A stretch of 64,000 nt of DNA from Sphingomonas_E sp042693015 (GCF_042693015.1 NZ_CP170544.1:3348001-3412000), one strand, 5' to 3'; positions 23,512 to 33,152 are shown, counted from the first letter of the stretch. Notes: generated by a model from the sequence alone, not told the origin. Numbers and translations: made by a program.

Positions 23512-25251
23512 ATGGCCGGCCCGGTCGATCCGCCCGCGATCGACGGGCAGGATGGGATAGAACCCGGCAAGCGGCTGATCCGCGTCGCCGGCGACCAGGG
23601 ACTGTCATTGGCCGAACGCCTCGCCAACCGACTGCACAAGCTGGCTTGGCGCACTCCGTTGCACGCGCTGCGCCTGCGTGGGCGTTATCCGCTGAAGCTG
23701 CTCGCCGTGCCGCTTGATCCGATCGCCGGCGATGCGGCGGCGGGCGCCACGATCCTCAGCGGCCGCATGGAATATCGCGGCGAATCGATCGATCTGGCCA
23801 GCCTCGATTTCTCGGCGCTGGGCGTATCGACCGAATTTGCCGACCATCTCCACAGCTTCGCCTGGCTGCGCGATATCGCCGCGGCCGCCCCGCGCGAACG
23901 CGCCGCGCCGATCGCCGAACAATTGCTCAAGCAATGGATCGCGGCCTTCGGCAACCATGTCGCGGAGCCTGCCTGGCGGGCGGACCTGTGGGGCCAGCGC
24001 ATCCTGTTCTGGGCGGCTTATGCCCCCTTCATCCTGTCGAGCGGGGATCTGGTCTATCGGTCCGCCGTGCTCAACGGCCTCGCACGCGGCGCCCGCCATC
24101 TCGATCGCGGCGCGGACAAGGCGCCGCAGGGGCCGGCGCGTATCGCCGCATGGTGCGGCGTGGTCGCGGCGGGATTGCTCATTCCCGGCGGCGAGCAACG
24201 GCTTCAGCATGGCGAGGCGGGATTGGCTCGCGCGCTTGCCCAGGCGATTTACGGCGACGGCGGCGTGGCGAGCCGTTCGCCGGTCGCGCAGCTTGAACTG
24301 ATCGAATTGCTGTCCCAGCTTCGCAACGTCTATCTCGCCCGCCGCCGAGATCCGCCTCCTTTGATCGAGGACATGCTTGGCCGGGCGGTTCCGGCGCTGC
24401 TGGGCGTCATCATGGGCGATGGCGGCCTTTCGAGCTGGCAGGGCGGCGCCCCCGTATCAGCCCAGCGGATCAGCGCGGCGGTGGAAGCGTCGACGGTGCG
24501 CACCCGGCCTCTGCGGCAGGCGCGCGACTGGGGCTATCAGCGCCTTTCCTGCGGGCAGACGATCCTTGTCATCGACGCCGCGCCGCCGCCGGTTTCGCGC
24601 CTCGCCAATGGCGGCTGCGCATCGACGCTGGCTTTCGAGCTTTCGGATGGCGGCCAGCGGCTGATCGTCAATTGCGGCGGTACGCGCGGCGGACTGCGGC
24701 TGCCGCCGTCGCTGGCCGAGGCGTTGCGATCAACGGCGGCACATTCGACCTTGGTAATGGCCGACAGCAATTCCACCGCGATCCATGCCGACGGCTCGCT
24801 GGGCCGCGGCGTCGGCGAGGTCGAGCTGGATCGTCAGGAAAGCGACAATGGCAGCCGGGTGGAGGCCAGCCATGACGGCTATGTCCGCCGCTTCGGCTTC
24901 CTCCACCAGCGCCAGCTCGCTTTGGCCGCCGATGGCCGCGAACTGCGTGGTGAGGACGTGCTGCTCCCCGCCGGCCGGCGACGTCGCGGTAATGGCACGT
25001 CCTTCGCCGTCCGCTTCCACCTCGCGCCTGATGTCGAAGTGACGCAGACCGCCGACGGCCTCGGCGCACTGCTACGGATGAGCGACGGACGGCTGTGGCA
25101 GTTCCGCTGCCGCGGCGGGACGATGGCGCTGGAGGAAAGCATCTGGATCGACCCCGCCGGCCATCCGCGGGAAACGCTGCAACTCGTCGTCGAAGGCCAG
25201 GCCGCGGGCGGCGGATCAACCATAAGCTGGCTGTTCAAGCGGGCAAGCTAG
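23512..25251 (+). CDS. Heparinase II/III-like family protein
   Basis: A 579-residue protein. The N-terminal two thirds is an alpha-rich toroid-like domain (WIAAFG, WRADLWGQRILFWAAYAPF). The C-terminal heparinase II/III domain contains STLAFELSDGGQRLIVNCGG, HSTLVMADSNSTAI, then EASHDGYVRRFGFLHQRQL. In sphingomonads and relatives this gene lies by rpe and purH. It probably acts on acidic polysaccharide or cell-envelope glycan, but no lyase activity is proven for this branch. No signal peptide is visible. It starts 2 bp after rpe, so it is co-expressed. Confidence 0.88.
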   Translation: MAGPVDPPAIDGQDGIEPGKRLIRVAGDQGLSLAERLANRLHKLAWRTPLHALRLRGRYPLKLLAVPLDPIAGDAAAGATILSGRMEYRGESIDLASLDFSALGVSTEFADHLHSFAWLRDIAAAAPRERAAPIAEQLLKQWIAAFGNHVAEPAWRADLWGQRILFWAAYAPFILSSGDLVYRSAVLNGLARGARHLDRGADKAPQGPARIAAWCGVVAAGLLIPGGEQRLQHGEAGLARALAQAIYGDGGVASRSPVAQLELIELLSQLRNVYLARRRDPPPLIEDMLGRAVPALLGVIMGDGGLSSWQGGAPVSAQRISAAVEASTVRTRPLRQARDWGYQRLSCGQTILVIDAAPPPVSRLANGGCASTLAFELSDGGQRLIVNCGGTRGGLRLPPSLAEALRSTAAHSTLVMADSNSTAIHADGSLGRGVGEVELDRQESDNGSRVEASHDGYVRRFGFLHQRQLALAADGRELRGEDVLLPAGRRRRGNGTSFAVRFHLAPDVEVTQTADGLGALLRMSDGRLWQFRCRGGTMALEESIWIDPAGHPRETLQLVVEGQAAGGGSTISWLFKRAS

Positions 25252-25270
25252 GCACGCACATCCCAAGTCC

Positions 25271-25363
25271 GTCACCCTGAACTTGTTTCGGGGTCCATGC
25301 GAGCCGCCATTCTCTTTCGTCGAAACACCGCTCATATGGATGCTGAAACAAGTTCAGCATGAC
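25271..25363. repeat. REPIN-like inverted pair of hairpins (family 1)
   Basis: Two 28-nt arms (25271-25298 and 25336-25363) are imperfect reverse complements around a 37-bp spacer. Each arm begins GTCA on its own strand, folds into a 7-bp hairpin with a 5-nt loop (CTGAACTTGTTTC core) and ends TCCAT. All five differences between the arms fall in the stem and keep base pairing. It lies in the 204-bp gap between the heparinase-like gene and purH. Confidence 0.85.
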
Positions 25364-25455
25364 GGCCATGTGCGCAGCTTCAAGACTCCGGTGGCATTAG
25401 CGCGCCCATTGCCCTAACGGGTGCGCCAAAATCCCCATCAGGAATCGCTGCTGTC

Positions 25456-27045
25456 ATGACTGACGTGAAGATTAAACGCGCCCTCCTTTCCGTGTCGGAC
25501 AAGACCGGCCTCGCCGATCTCGGCCGCGCGCTCGCCCGCCATGGCGTCGAGCTGGTTTCGACCGGCGGCACCGCCAAGGCGCTGCGCGACGAAGGCCTTG
25601 AGGTGCGCGACATCTCCGATCTCACCGGCTTCCCGGAAATGATGGACGGCCGCGTCAAGACGCTGCACCCCAAGGTCCATGGCGGCCTGCTCGCCGTGCG
25701 CGATGACGAAGCCCATATGGCCGCCGCCGCCGAGCATGCGATCGGCATGATCGACCTCGTGATCGTCAATCTCTACCCCTTCGCGCAGACCGTGGCGAAG
25801 GGCGCCGAGCGGGACGAAGTGATCGAGAATATCGACATCGGCGGCCCGTCGATGGTCCGCTCGGCCGCCAAGAACCACGCCTTCGTCGCGATCGTCACCG
25901 ATCCGGCCGATTATGGCGCGCTGATCGCCGAGATGGACGAGAAGGCCGGCGCCACCTCTCTGGTCTTGCGCCGCCGCCTCGCCGCCACCGCCTTCGCCGC
26001 AACCGCCGCCTATGATGCGACCATCTCCTCCTGGTTCGCCTTCGCCGACCAGCAGCAGATGTTCCCGGCCGCGCTTTCGGTGCCGCTCAAGAAGGGCGCG
26101 GAACTCCGCTATGGCGAGAACCCGCACCAGTCCGCCGCGCTCTATCTGCCGACCGGCCCGTCGGCGCGCGGTATCGCCCAGGCCGAACAGGTGCAGGGCA
26201 AGGAACTGAGCTATAACAATTATAACGACGCCGATGCCGCGCTCGAACTGGTCAGTGAATTCCGCGACGGTCCGCCGACCGTCGTCATCGTCAAGCATGC
26301 CAACCCCTGCGGCGTTGCTTCGGCCGACACGCTGATCGCGGCTTATGAGGCCGCTTTGGCCTGCGACAGCGTTTCGGCCTTCGGCGGCATCATCGCCGTC
26401 AACCGCCCGCTCGACGGGCCGACCGCCGAAGCCATCTCCGGCATTTTCACCGAAGTCGTCGCCGCCCCCGCCGCCGACGACGCCGCGCGCGCGGTGTTCG
26501 CCAAGAAGAAGAATCTCCGCCTGCTGATCACCGGCGACCTGCCCGATCCCGCGCGCCCCGGCCTGACGATGAAGACGATCGCCGGCGGCATGCTCGTCCA
26601 GTCGCGCGACAATGGCCGCGTCACCCGTGACATGCTGAAGGTCGTCACCCAGCGCCAGCCGACAGCACAGGAACTGGAAGATTGCCTGTTCGCCTGGACC
26701 GTCGCCAAGCACGTCAAGTCCAACGCGATCGTCTATGCCAAGGGCGGATCGACCGCCGGCGTCGGTGCGGGCCAGATGAACCGGCTCGAATCCGCGCGCA
26801 TCGCCGCGTGGAAGGCCAAGGATGCGGCGGAGAAGGCGAGCTGGGCCGAACCGCGCACGATCGGTTCGGCAGTCGCCTCCGACGCCTTCTTCCCCTTCGC
26901 TGACGGACTGCTGGCGGCCGTCGAAGCCGGCGCCACCGCCGTCATCCAGCCGGGCGGTTCGATCCGCGACGCGGAAGTGATCGCGGCGGCCGACGAAGCG
27001 GGCCTCGCCATGGTCTTCACCGGCATGCGCCACTTCCGTCACTGA
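25456..27045 (+). CDS. purH: Bifunctional AICAR formyltransferase/IMP cyclohydrolase
   Basis: A 529-residue protein of standard length. The N-terminal MGS-like cyclohydrolase domain (LLSVSDKTGL, STGGTAKALR, GGLLAVRDD) is at 1-150. The transformylase domain has RYGENPHQ near 215 and the catalytic KHANPCG near 280, with the typical end IQPGGSIRDAEVI. It carries out the last two steps of IMP synthesis. It probably has its own promoter after the REPIN-like element, and is followed by a hairpin terminator. Confidence 0.98.
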   Translation: MTDVKIKRALLSVSDKTGLADLGRALARHGVELVSTGGTAKALRDEGLEVRDISDLTGFPEMMDGRVKTLHPKVHGGLLAVRDDEAHMAAAAEHAIGMIDLVIVNLYPFAQTVAKGAERDEVIENIDIGGPSMVRSAAKNHAFVAIVTDPADYGALIAEMDEKAGATSLVLRRRLAATAFAATAAYDATISSWFAFADQQQMFPAALSVPLKKGAELRYGENPHQSAALYLPTGPSARGIAQAEQVQGKELSYNNYNDADAALELVSEFRDGPPTVVIVKHANPCGVASADTLIAAYEAALACDSVSAFGGIIAVNRPLDGPTAEAISGIFTEVVAAPAADDAARAVFAKKKNLRLLITGDLPDPARPGLTMKTIAGGMLVQSRDNGRVTRDMLKVVTQRQPTAQELEDCLFAWTVAKHVKSNAIVYAKGGSTAGVGAGQMNRLESARIAAWKAKDAAEKASWAEPRTIGSAVASDAFFPFADGLLAAVEAGATAVIQPGGSIRDAEVIAAADEAGLAMVFTGMRHFRH

Positions 27046-27055
27046 GGCGAGATAA

Positions 27056-27082
27056 ACGGCCGCCTGCCTGTGCGGCGGCCGT
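27056..27082 (+). terminator. Terminator-like hairpin after purH
   Basis: A perfect 9-bp stem ACGGCCGCC/GGCGGCCGT with a 9-nt loop, 10 bp after the purH stop. A weak T-tract (ATTTT) lies some ten bases further on, so termination may be partial or Rho-aided. Confidence 0.6.
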
Positions 27083-27202
27083 GACTCTCACATTTTACAG
27101 GGCATTGGCCGTAGCGAAGGCTTGATCTTAACCCTTGGGCGTTTAGCTTGGCCGCATGTCGAGCAACCGTTCAGAACTGACGCTGCGAAGCCACAGTCCG
27201 CA

Positions 27203-28204
27203 ATGAGCGGGCGGTGGATCGAGCATCGGCGCGGCCCGCTTTCCCGTTCACGGCGCGCGCGTGGCCGTGCCCCCCTCCCCGTCTGGCCATCGCCACCCCT
27301 CGAGCAGGATGATTTGCTCGATCGCGCATCGACGCTGGCCGCCATCGGCGCCTGGGAATGCGATCTCGCCACCGAAGCGCTGACCTGGACGACCGGCGTG
27401 TTCGATATTTTCGGCCTGCCCCGCCACGAGGCGGTCGAGCGGCCCGACATCGTCGAGATGTATTGCGAGGAATCGCGCGAGGCGATGGAATGGCTGCGCG
27501 CCGATGCGCTGGCGCGCCGCCGCGGCTTCACGCTCGATGCGCAGGTGGCGCGGCCCGACGGCCACCGCCGCTGGATGCGGCTTACGGCCACCGTCAGTTG
27601 CCGCGACGGGCGGACGGTGAAGCTCTACGGGTTGAAGCAGGACATCACCGAGGAGCGCGCCAAATGGGAAGCGCTTCGCCAACTCGTCGATCAGGATTCG
27701 GTGACGGGCCTTGCCAGCCGTCGCGCTTTCGACAGCCGCTTCCTCGATCCCCCCATCAGCGGATCTGACTTGTGGCCGCTCGGTGCGCTGGTGCTGATCG
27801 ACGTCGACGGTGTCCGGCTGGCCCATGACACGCACGGCCACGCAGCCGGCCGGGCATGCCTCGAAGCGGTCGCGACCAGGATCGCCACGGGCTTTCGCGA
27901 CGCGCTGATGATTGCGCGCATCCGCGACGATCGCTTCGCCGTGCTGACCCGCGCCCATCGCCTCGTTGCCGATCTCGAACGCGGCATCGACGCCCTGTTC
28001 GCCGATCTCGCGCTGCCGATCTATTGGGACGGCGCGCTTGTCCACGTCCACCCCACGGTTGGGATGGCGCTCGCCGAAAATCCCTTCGCTTATGATGCCG
28101 AAGCCATGCTCACCGCCGCCGAAGCCGCGCTGGCCGCGGCGAAGCGGCAGAGCGGGCCGGCGAACGGGATCGGCTTTATGACTCCAGCGTCGCGACCAAG
28201 CTGA
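27203..28204 (+). CDS. PAS-GGDEF protein with degenerate GGDEF site
   Basis: A 333-residue protein. A PAS-type sensor domain (LAAIGAWECDLATEALTWT ... LYGLKQDITEE) is followed by a GGDEF fold (DSVTGLASRRAF, LVLIDVDGVRLAHDTHGHAAG). The signature site near residue 240 reads RDDRF rather than GGDEF, so diguanylate cyclase activity is unlikely; it may bind GTP or c-di-GMP or act as a scaffold. ATG 27203 is preferred to TTG 27122. Cytoplasmic, no membrane segment. Its 3' end overlaps the convergent OsmC gene by 29 bp. Confidence 0.82.
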   Translation: MSGRWIEHRRGPLSRSRRARGRAPLPVWPSPPLEQDDLLDRASTLAAIGAWECDLATEALTWTTGVFDIFGLPRHEAVERPDIVEMYCEESREAMEWLRADALARRRGFTLDAQVARPDGHRRWMRLTATVSCRDGRTVKLYGLKQDITEERAKWEALRQLVDQDSVTGLASRRAFDSRFLDPPISGSDLWPLGALVLIDVDGVRLAHDTHGHAAGRACLEAVATRIATGFRDALMIARIRDDRFAVLTRAHRLVADLERGIDALFADLALPIYWDGALVHVHPTVGMALAENPFAYDAEAMLTAAEAALAAAKRQSGPANGIGFMTPASRPS

Positions 28205-28607
28205 TGTCGGCCTTGTAGAGCTTCGATACCGGGCAGTTCGCCTTGGCGGTGGCCGCCAGTTCCTGGAACTGCGCATCGGTCGCGCCGGGAATCTTCGCGG
28301 TCAGCGTCAGCGCGCTCGCGGTGATGGTGAAGCCGCTGTCGAGCTTCTCGAGCGTCACCTTGGCGCTGGTCTCCATCTTTTCGGCCGTCAGCCCTGCCTC
28401 GCCGAGGATCAGCGACAGCGCCATGGTGAAGCAGGCAGCGTGCGCGGCGCCGATCAGTTCCTCCGGGTTCGATCCCTTCTGCCCTTCGAACCGCGCGGCA
28501 AATCCATAGGGATAGGCGTCCAGCGCGCCACTTTCGGTGCTGATCGCCCCGCGCCCGTCCTTGAGTCCGCCCGACCATTGCGCCGAACCCTGTCTCACGA
28601 TCTTCAT
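28176..28607 (-). CDS. osmC: OsmC-family peroxidase
   Basis: A 143-residue protein with the two conserved redox cysteines in AAHAACFTMALS (near 59) and KANCPVSKLY (near 124), as in OsmC/Ohr proteins. The start (QGSAQWSGGLKDGRG ISTESGAL in pieces) fits the OsmC branch rather than Ohr. It detoxifies organic hydroperoxides. The 3' end is convergent with the GGDEF gene. Confidence 0.92.
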   Translation of the reverse strand: MKIVRQGSAQWSGGLKDGRGAISTESGALDAYPYGFAARFEGQKGSNPEELIGAAHAACFTMALSLILGEAGLTAEKMETSAKVTLEKLDSGFTITASALTLTAKIPGATDAQFQELAATAKANCPVSKLYKADISLVATLES

Positions 28608-28674
28608 GCGCCGACTCCTTCAAATGAAGCGGCATCATGCGATCAACCGGTTACGGACGAAAGTCCCGTTCCGA

Positions 28675-29130
28675 TCAGCCTTCCGCTGGCCGGCGCGGCT
28701 GGATGTTGCTGGCAATCTGGCGCATCACCGGCTCGCCATGCTGGTTGAAGCAGGTGATACGGAACTTGACAAAGCCGATATCGGGCCGCGATTTCGGCGC
28801 GCTCTTGTCGATCACTTCGGTCTCCACGCTCAGCGTGTCGCCGGGATAGACAGGCTTCAGCCAGCGCATCTCGTCGAGCCCCGGCGAGCCCATCGAGAAA
28901 TGGCCGGTCTTCTGGCCTTCATCGACCATCATCCGCATCACCATCGCGCCGGTATGCCAGCCGCTCGCCGAAAGCCGGCCGAAGATCGGGTTAGCGGCGG
29001 CAGCGGCATCGTCGAGGTGGAAGGGCTGCGGATCATATCTGGAGGCGAATTCCAGCACCTCCTCACGCGTCACCGGATAGGCGCCGAACCGCGCGATCTG
29101 GCCGACCTCATAATCCTCGAAGAACGTCAC
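28675..29130 (-). CDS. MaoC-like (R)-specific enoyl-CoA hydratase
   Basis: A 151-residue hot-dog-fold protein. The hydratase motif is in YDPQPFHLDDAAA (Asp and His near residues 35-40), followed by GRLSASGWHT. GLDEMRWLKPVYPGDTLSV is the characteristic strand. It hydrates enoyl-CoA in fatty-acid or polyhydroxyalkanoate metabolism. It lies 11 bp after ychF and is probably co-transcribed with it. Confidence 0.9.
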   Translation of the reverse strand: MTFFEDYEVGQIARFGAYPVTREEVLEFASRYDPQPFHLDDAAAAANPIFGRLSASGWHTGAMVMRMMVDEGQKTGHFSMGSPGLDEMRWLKPVYPGDTLSVETEVIDKSAPKSRPDIGFVKFRITCFNQHGEPVMRQIASNIQPRRPAEG

Positions 29131-29141
29131 CCCTTCGCTCC

Positions 29142-30242
29142 TCAGACGTTGAAGCGGAACAGCAGCACGTCACCGTCCTGCACTACATATTCCTTGCCTT
29201 CAGAACGCAGCTTGCCCGCCTCGCGCGCGCCGGTCTCGCCCTTGAACGCGACATAATCGTCATAGGCAATGGTTTCAGCGCGGATGAAGCCGCGCTCGAA
29301 ATCGGTGTGGATCACGCCGGCCGCCTGCGGCGCCTTCGATCCCTTTTCGACCGTCCATGCCCGCGTTTCCTTGGGGCCGGCGGTGAAGAAGGTGATAAGG
29401 TGAAGAAGATCGTAGCCCGCCCGGATCACGCGGGCGAGACCGGTTTCGTGCAGGCCCAGATCCGACAGGAATTCGGCGCGGTCGTCGGGCGCGAGGGTCA
29501 CGATCTCGGCCTCGATCGCCGCCGAGACGACGACGGCCTTGGCGCCTTCGGCCGCAGCCTTGGCGAATACGCGCTCCGAAAATTCATTCCCGTTCGCGGC
29601 CGAACCTTCGTCGACATTGCAGACATAGAGGACCGGCTTGGCGGTCAGGAGCTGCGCCTGGGAGAAGACGCGCGTCTCATCATCATCCTTGGGCTGGGTC
29701 AGTCGCGCGGGCTTGCCATCGCGCAGCAGGCCGAGCGCCTGGCCGAGCACGGCGGCCGCGGCCTTGGCTTCCTTGTCACCCTGTGCAGCCTTCTTGGCGA
29801 AGGCGGGCACACGCTTTTCGAGCGATTCAAGGTCGGCCAGCATCAGCTCGGTCTCGACCGTCTCGGCGTCGGCGATCGGATCGACCTTGCCCTCGACATG
29901 GGTGATGTCGCCATCCTCGAAGCAACGCAGCACATGGACGATCGCGTCCACCTCGCGAATGTTGGCGAGAAACTGGTTACCGAGGCCTTCGCCCTTGGAG
30001 GCGCCGCGGACCAGGCCGGCGATGTCGACGAAGGCGAGCTGCGTCTCGATGATCTTGGCCGATCCGGCGATCGCAGCGATCTCCGTCATGCGCGGATCGG
30101 GCACGGCGACCTGACCGACATTCGGCTCGATCGTGCAGAAGGGATAATTGGCCGCCTGCGCCGCCGCCGTCTCCGTGAGCGCGTTGAACAGGGTCGACTT
30201 ACCGACATTCGGCAGACCGACGATACCGCAGCGAAAACCCAT
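29142..30242 (-). CDS. ychF: Redox-regulated ATPase YchF
   Basis: A 366-residue Obg-family protein. G1 is GLPNVGKSTLFNALT (residues 8-22), and DIAGLVRGASKGEGLGNQFL is G3/switch. NVDEG replaces the NKxD motif, which gives this family its ATP preference. The C-terminal TGS domain (LLHLITFFTAGPKETRAWT ... VVQDGDVLLFRFNV) is complete. It is linked to the ribosome and oxidative stress responses. Confidence 0.97.
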   Translation of the reverse strand: MGFRCGIVGLPNVGKSTLFNALTETAAAQAANYPFCTIEPNVGQVAVPDPRMTEIAAIAGSAKIIETQLAFVDIAGLVRGASKGEGLGNQFLANIREVDAIVHVLRCFEDGDITHVEGKVDPIADAETVETELMLADLESLEKRVPAFAKKAAQGDKEAKAAAAVLGQALGLLRDGKPARLTQPKDDDETRVFSQAQLLTAKPVLYVCNVDEGSAANGNEFSERVFAKAAAEGAKAVVVSAAIEAEIVTLAPDDRAEFLSDLGLHETGLARVIRAGYDLLHLITFFTAGPKETRAWTVEKGSKAPQAAGVIHTDFERGFIRAETIAYDDYVAFKGETGAREAGKLRSEGKEYVVQDGDVLLFRFNV

Positions 30243-30313
30243 TACCCAGAATCCCGTGATCGAAAGATCGGTCCCGATAGGCGGAATGGCCGGCTGACGC
30301 CAGCCTCACGCAC

Positions 30314-30916
30314 TTAGCGATAGTTGAAGCTGATGCTGATCCGGTCCGGCTTGCCGTCCCCCGACAGGACTTCGTGGCGCAGCCAGCTTTCCCACAGGAA
30401 GATCGTGCCCGGCGCGGGTTCGGCACGAACGAAGGTCTGCAGGTCTTCCGGCGCATCCTGCGTGCGTTGGGGCGCGGCCATCATCATCGTCAGCCGGGGG
30501 TCTTCCAGCTTCAATGCGCCGGCACCGGGCGGGACGGCGATATAGACGGTGCCGGATACCACGCTGTGCGGATGGATATGGCCGGAATGCATCCCGCCAG
30601 GCTTCAGGAGATTGACCCAGAGGCTGTCGAGCTTGAGCTTGCGGCCACCGAGATCGAAGGCGCAGTCCGCGGCGAAACGGGCGACATGGCGGTTGAGGAT
30701 ACGCACCAGATCGGCAAAGCGTGGGTCGCGATGCGGCAGATCGGCGAGCGAGGCATAGCTCGTATAGCCGCGATAGCCATGCTCCCGGGACCAGCGCTGC
30801 CCGGCCTTGTCCTCCGCCACCAGCGCGCGCACCGCATCCTCCAGCTCGGCAACGAGGGCGTCGTCGCCGATATTGTCTTCATAGAAGCGGGTGGCGAACA
30901 GGGAACGGCTGGGCAT
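30314..30916 (-). CDS. TIGR02466-type 2-oxoglutarate/Fe(II) oxygenase-like protein
   Basis: A 200-residue protein. The iron-binding HxxxHPH-type region is in PGGMHSGHIHPHSVVSGTVYI (near 105-125), a later His is in WESWLRHEV, and RISISFNYR supplies the basic oxoglutarate contact. This matches the putative 2OG-Fe(II) oxygenase family TIGR02466. The substrate is unknown. Two ATGs are adjacent; 30916 has the better spacing (6 bases) from GGAG, 30919 being the alternative. Confidence 0.82.
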   Translation of the reverse strand: MPSRSLFATRFYEDNIGDDALVAELEDAVRALVAEDKAGQRWSREHGYRGYTSYASLADLPHRDPRFADLVRILNRHVARFAADCAFDLGGRKLKLDSLWVNLLKPGGMHSGHIHPHSVVSGTVYIAVPPGAGALKLEDPRLTMMMAAPQRTQDAPEDLQTFVRAEPAPGTIFLWESWLRHEVLSGDGKPDRISISFNYR

Positions 30917-30971
30917 CATCGTCTCCGGGGCGGCGTCGCATGGCGCATAGCGGTCGCAGGCGACCGCGTCA

Positions 30972-31979
30972 CTGGCGGACGAAACCCATCAACCGCAGCG
31001 CGAAATAGGTGCCGAGCGAGGACAGCACGGCCGCGATCCCGGCAAACAAGGTGCCCGCCGCGCCATGGAAGGGCAGCCCGCCGGTATTCATGCCGAAGAA
31101 GCCGGTGATGAGCGTCGCCGGCATCATCAGCGCGGTCATGATCGACAGGAAATAGATGTTGCGGTTGGTGCGCTGCGCGGCTTGCAGATCAAGCTCGTCA
31201 CGCAGCAGGCGAAGTTGGGTCTGGGCCGAGACGACATCGGCATCTAGCGCGGAGAGGCGTTGCACCGCGCGCGCGATCGGGCTCGCGAGATCGACTGGAA
31301 ATTCCGGCTCGCCTTCGGCCCGCTGCAAGGCCGTCCGTGCGCCGGCGATCATGCGATGGAGTTGGGCGCAGAGCCGCCGCGCCGTCACCAGTTCGCGCAT
31401 CTGGGGCGCGCTGCCGTCGCCCAGCAGATCATCCTCGGCCGCGACGATATCGTTGGTCACGTCGCGGACGCGGCTGTCGAGCGTGTCGGCCAGCGTGCCG
31501 AGCAGCAGATCGAGCGCGCTCGCTGCATCCTCGATGCGCGCCCCACCGGCGATGCGACGGCGCACGATATCGGCGCTGTGCAGCGGATGGCGGCGGCCGG
31601 TGAGCAATATCCCCGGCCCCGCGACGATGTGGAGCGCGCCCGTCCGCCCGGTATCGAGCCGATCGAAATCGCGCTCGAAATCATGGAGGACAAGCGCGAT
31701 ATGGCCGGCGGCGGCCATACCGCGCTGGCCATCTTCCGGCGCGATGAAGGCCTGGTGGATCGCCGGCGGCAGCGCGACCGACCGTTCGACCCAGCTAAGG
31801 CTGCGCTGGTCGGAAAGATTGAGGTGAATCCAGCGGAAGGCGCAGTCCGCGGGCGGCGCATTATCCTCCATCAGTTCGGCATGGCCGTCGACCATACCGC
31901 ACGCCCAGATCAGCCCGGGCTGGAGGATTGTCTTGCCGAACGCAGTCAGCGGATCGGCTTCGGGCGGCGTCTCGTCCAT
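30972..31979 (-). CDS. CorA/ZntB-family divalent cation transporter
   Basis: A protein of about 335 residues. A large cytoplasmic alpha/beta N-domain and long helices (TARRLCAQLHRMIAGARTAL, LLRDELDLQAAQRTNRN) lead to two C-terminal membrane helices separated by the signature FFGMNTGG (GMN near 296). The N-terminal IHLNLSD and GMVDG are like ZntB. It moves Mg2+, Zn2+ or related ions as a pentamer; the ion cannot be decided. The stop at the 3' end abuts a 50-bp gap to the oxygenase gene. Confidence 0.88.
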
Positions 31980-32043
31980 GGCGTTCCCCCGGGTCAGCGC
32001 AGACTATCATGGAACCGCCGCCAGTCGCGAGGGGCCGGCAGGC

Positions 32044-32544
32044 TCAGTCGGGCGGGCGCCGCATGATGAAGTGCGGCACGGCGTGGGCGGTGCGCGCATC
32101 TGGGTCCACGGCAAAGCCGAACTTCATATAGAAAGCGATAGCGCGGGCGTTGAAGCGGATCACGTTCAGCCACATTGGCCGATCGCGTCCCAGCCAGTCC
32201 ACCCCTGCCTCCATCAACAGGCGCGAAAGCGCGCTGCCATGATGCTCGGGCGCGACCATCAGCCAGTCTAGTTCATGGTCGTCGGGGCCATGGCGGGTGG
32301 CGATCACATAGCCGGCCAGCGCGCCCTCATCGGTGAACCCGGCCGCGAAATATTGATGCGAATTGCGCGCCGCATCCTCGCAGCACCCTGTGGAGATCGC
32401 CACGACCCGGCGGTTGGCCGCGCGCTGCTCCTCGGTCAGATCATCGCGATCGAAGGTGGTCGTCGCGCGTTCCGTGAGCAAGGCGATCCCACCCGGCGCG
32501 ATCGCGGCGATGGCCGCCTCATCCTCACGCAGCACGAAGCTCAT
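32044..32544 (-). CDS. GNAT-family N-acetyltransferase
   Basis: A 166-residue protein of the GNAT fold. The acetyl-CoA strand/loop appears as ELDWLMVAPEHHGSALSRLLMEAG, and FNARAIAFYMKFGFAVD is the usual end. The start codon overlaps the pth stop by 4 bp, so the two are co-translated. The substrate is unknown. Confidence 0.87.
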   Translation of the reverse strand: MSFVLREDEAAIAAIAPGGIALLTERATTTFDRDDLTEEQRAANRRVVAISTGCCEDAARNSHQYFAAGFTDEGALAGYVIATRHGPDDHELDWLMVAPEHHGSALSRLLMEAGVDWLGRDRPMWLNVIRFNARAIAFYMKFGFAVDPDARTAHAVPHFIMRRPPD

Positions 32545-33113
32545 GGCTGGAGGCGCAGCGCCACGTCGCTCATGAAGCGCGCATCATTCCCCTCGGCCAG
32601 CCATTTCGCCTCGCCGGCAATCGCGCCCAGCATGTCGGCGAGGTCGTCCATCTCCGCCTTGGCATAATTGCCGAGGACATGGCGGGTCACCCTGTCCTTG
32701 TGGCCGGGATGGCCGATGCCGATCCGCACGCGGCGGAAGGCATTGCCGATATGCGCCTCGGTCGATCGCAGGCCGTTATGGCCGGCGGTGCCGCCGCCCG
32801 TTTTCACCTTCACCTTGAAGGGCGCGAGATCGAGTTCGTCGTGGAAGACCGTTACGTCCGCTTCGCCGAGCTTGTAGAAGCGCATCGCATCGCCCACCGC
32901 GCGGCCGCTTTCGTTCATGAAGGTCGCGGGCTTCAGCAGCAGGATCTTCTGGCCGCCGATCCGGCCCTCGCGCGTCCAGCCCTGGAATCCCTTTTTCTCG
33001 GGGGAAAAGCCATGCACCTCGGCGATCGCATCGACCGCCATGAAGCCGACATTGTGGCGATGGAGCGCATATTGCGCGCCGGGGTTGCCGAGGCCGACCC
33101 AGAGCTGCTGCAT
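32541..33113 (-). CDS. pth: Peptidyl-tRNA hydrolase
   Basis: A 190-residue protein of standard length. WVGLGNPGAQYALHRHNVGF holds Asn10 and catalytic His20. KPATFMNESG, VFHDELDL and GTAGHNGLRS follow in family order. It frees tRNA from prematurely released peptidyl-tRNA. It belongs to an rplY-(hypothetical)-pth-GNAT group on the minus strand. Confidence 0.97.
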   Translation of the reverse strand: MQQLWVGLGNPGAQYALHRHNVGFMAVDAIAEVHGFSPEKKGFQGWTREGRIGGQKILLLKPATFMNESGRAVGDAMRFYKLGEADVTVFHDELDLAPFKVKVKTGGGTAGHNGLRSTEAHIGNAFRRVRIGIGHPGHKDRVTRHVLGNYAKAEMDDLADMLGAIAGEAKWLAEGNDARFMSDVALRLQP

Positions 33114-33152
33114 GATTGGTCCTGATCGGTCGCCGTCGCCGGCAGACCGCGA

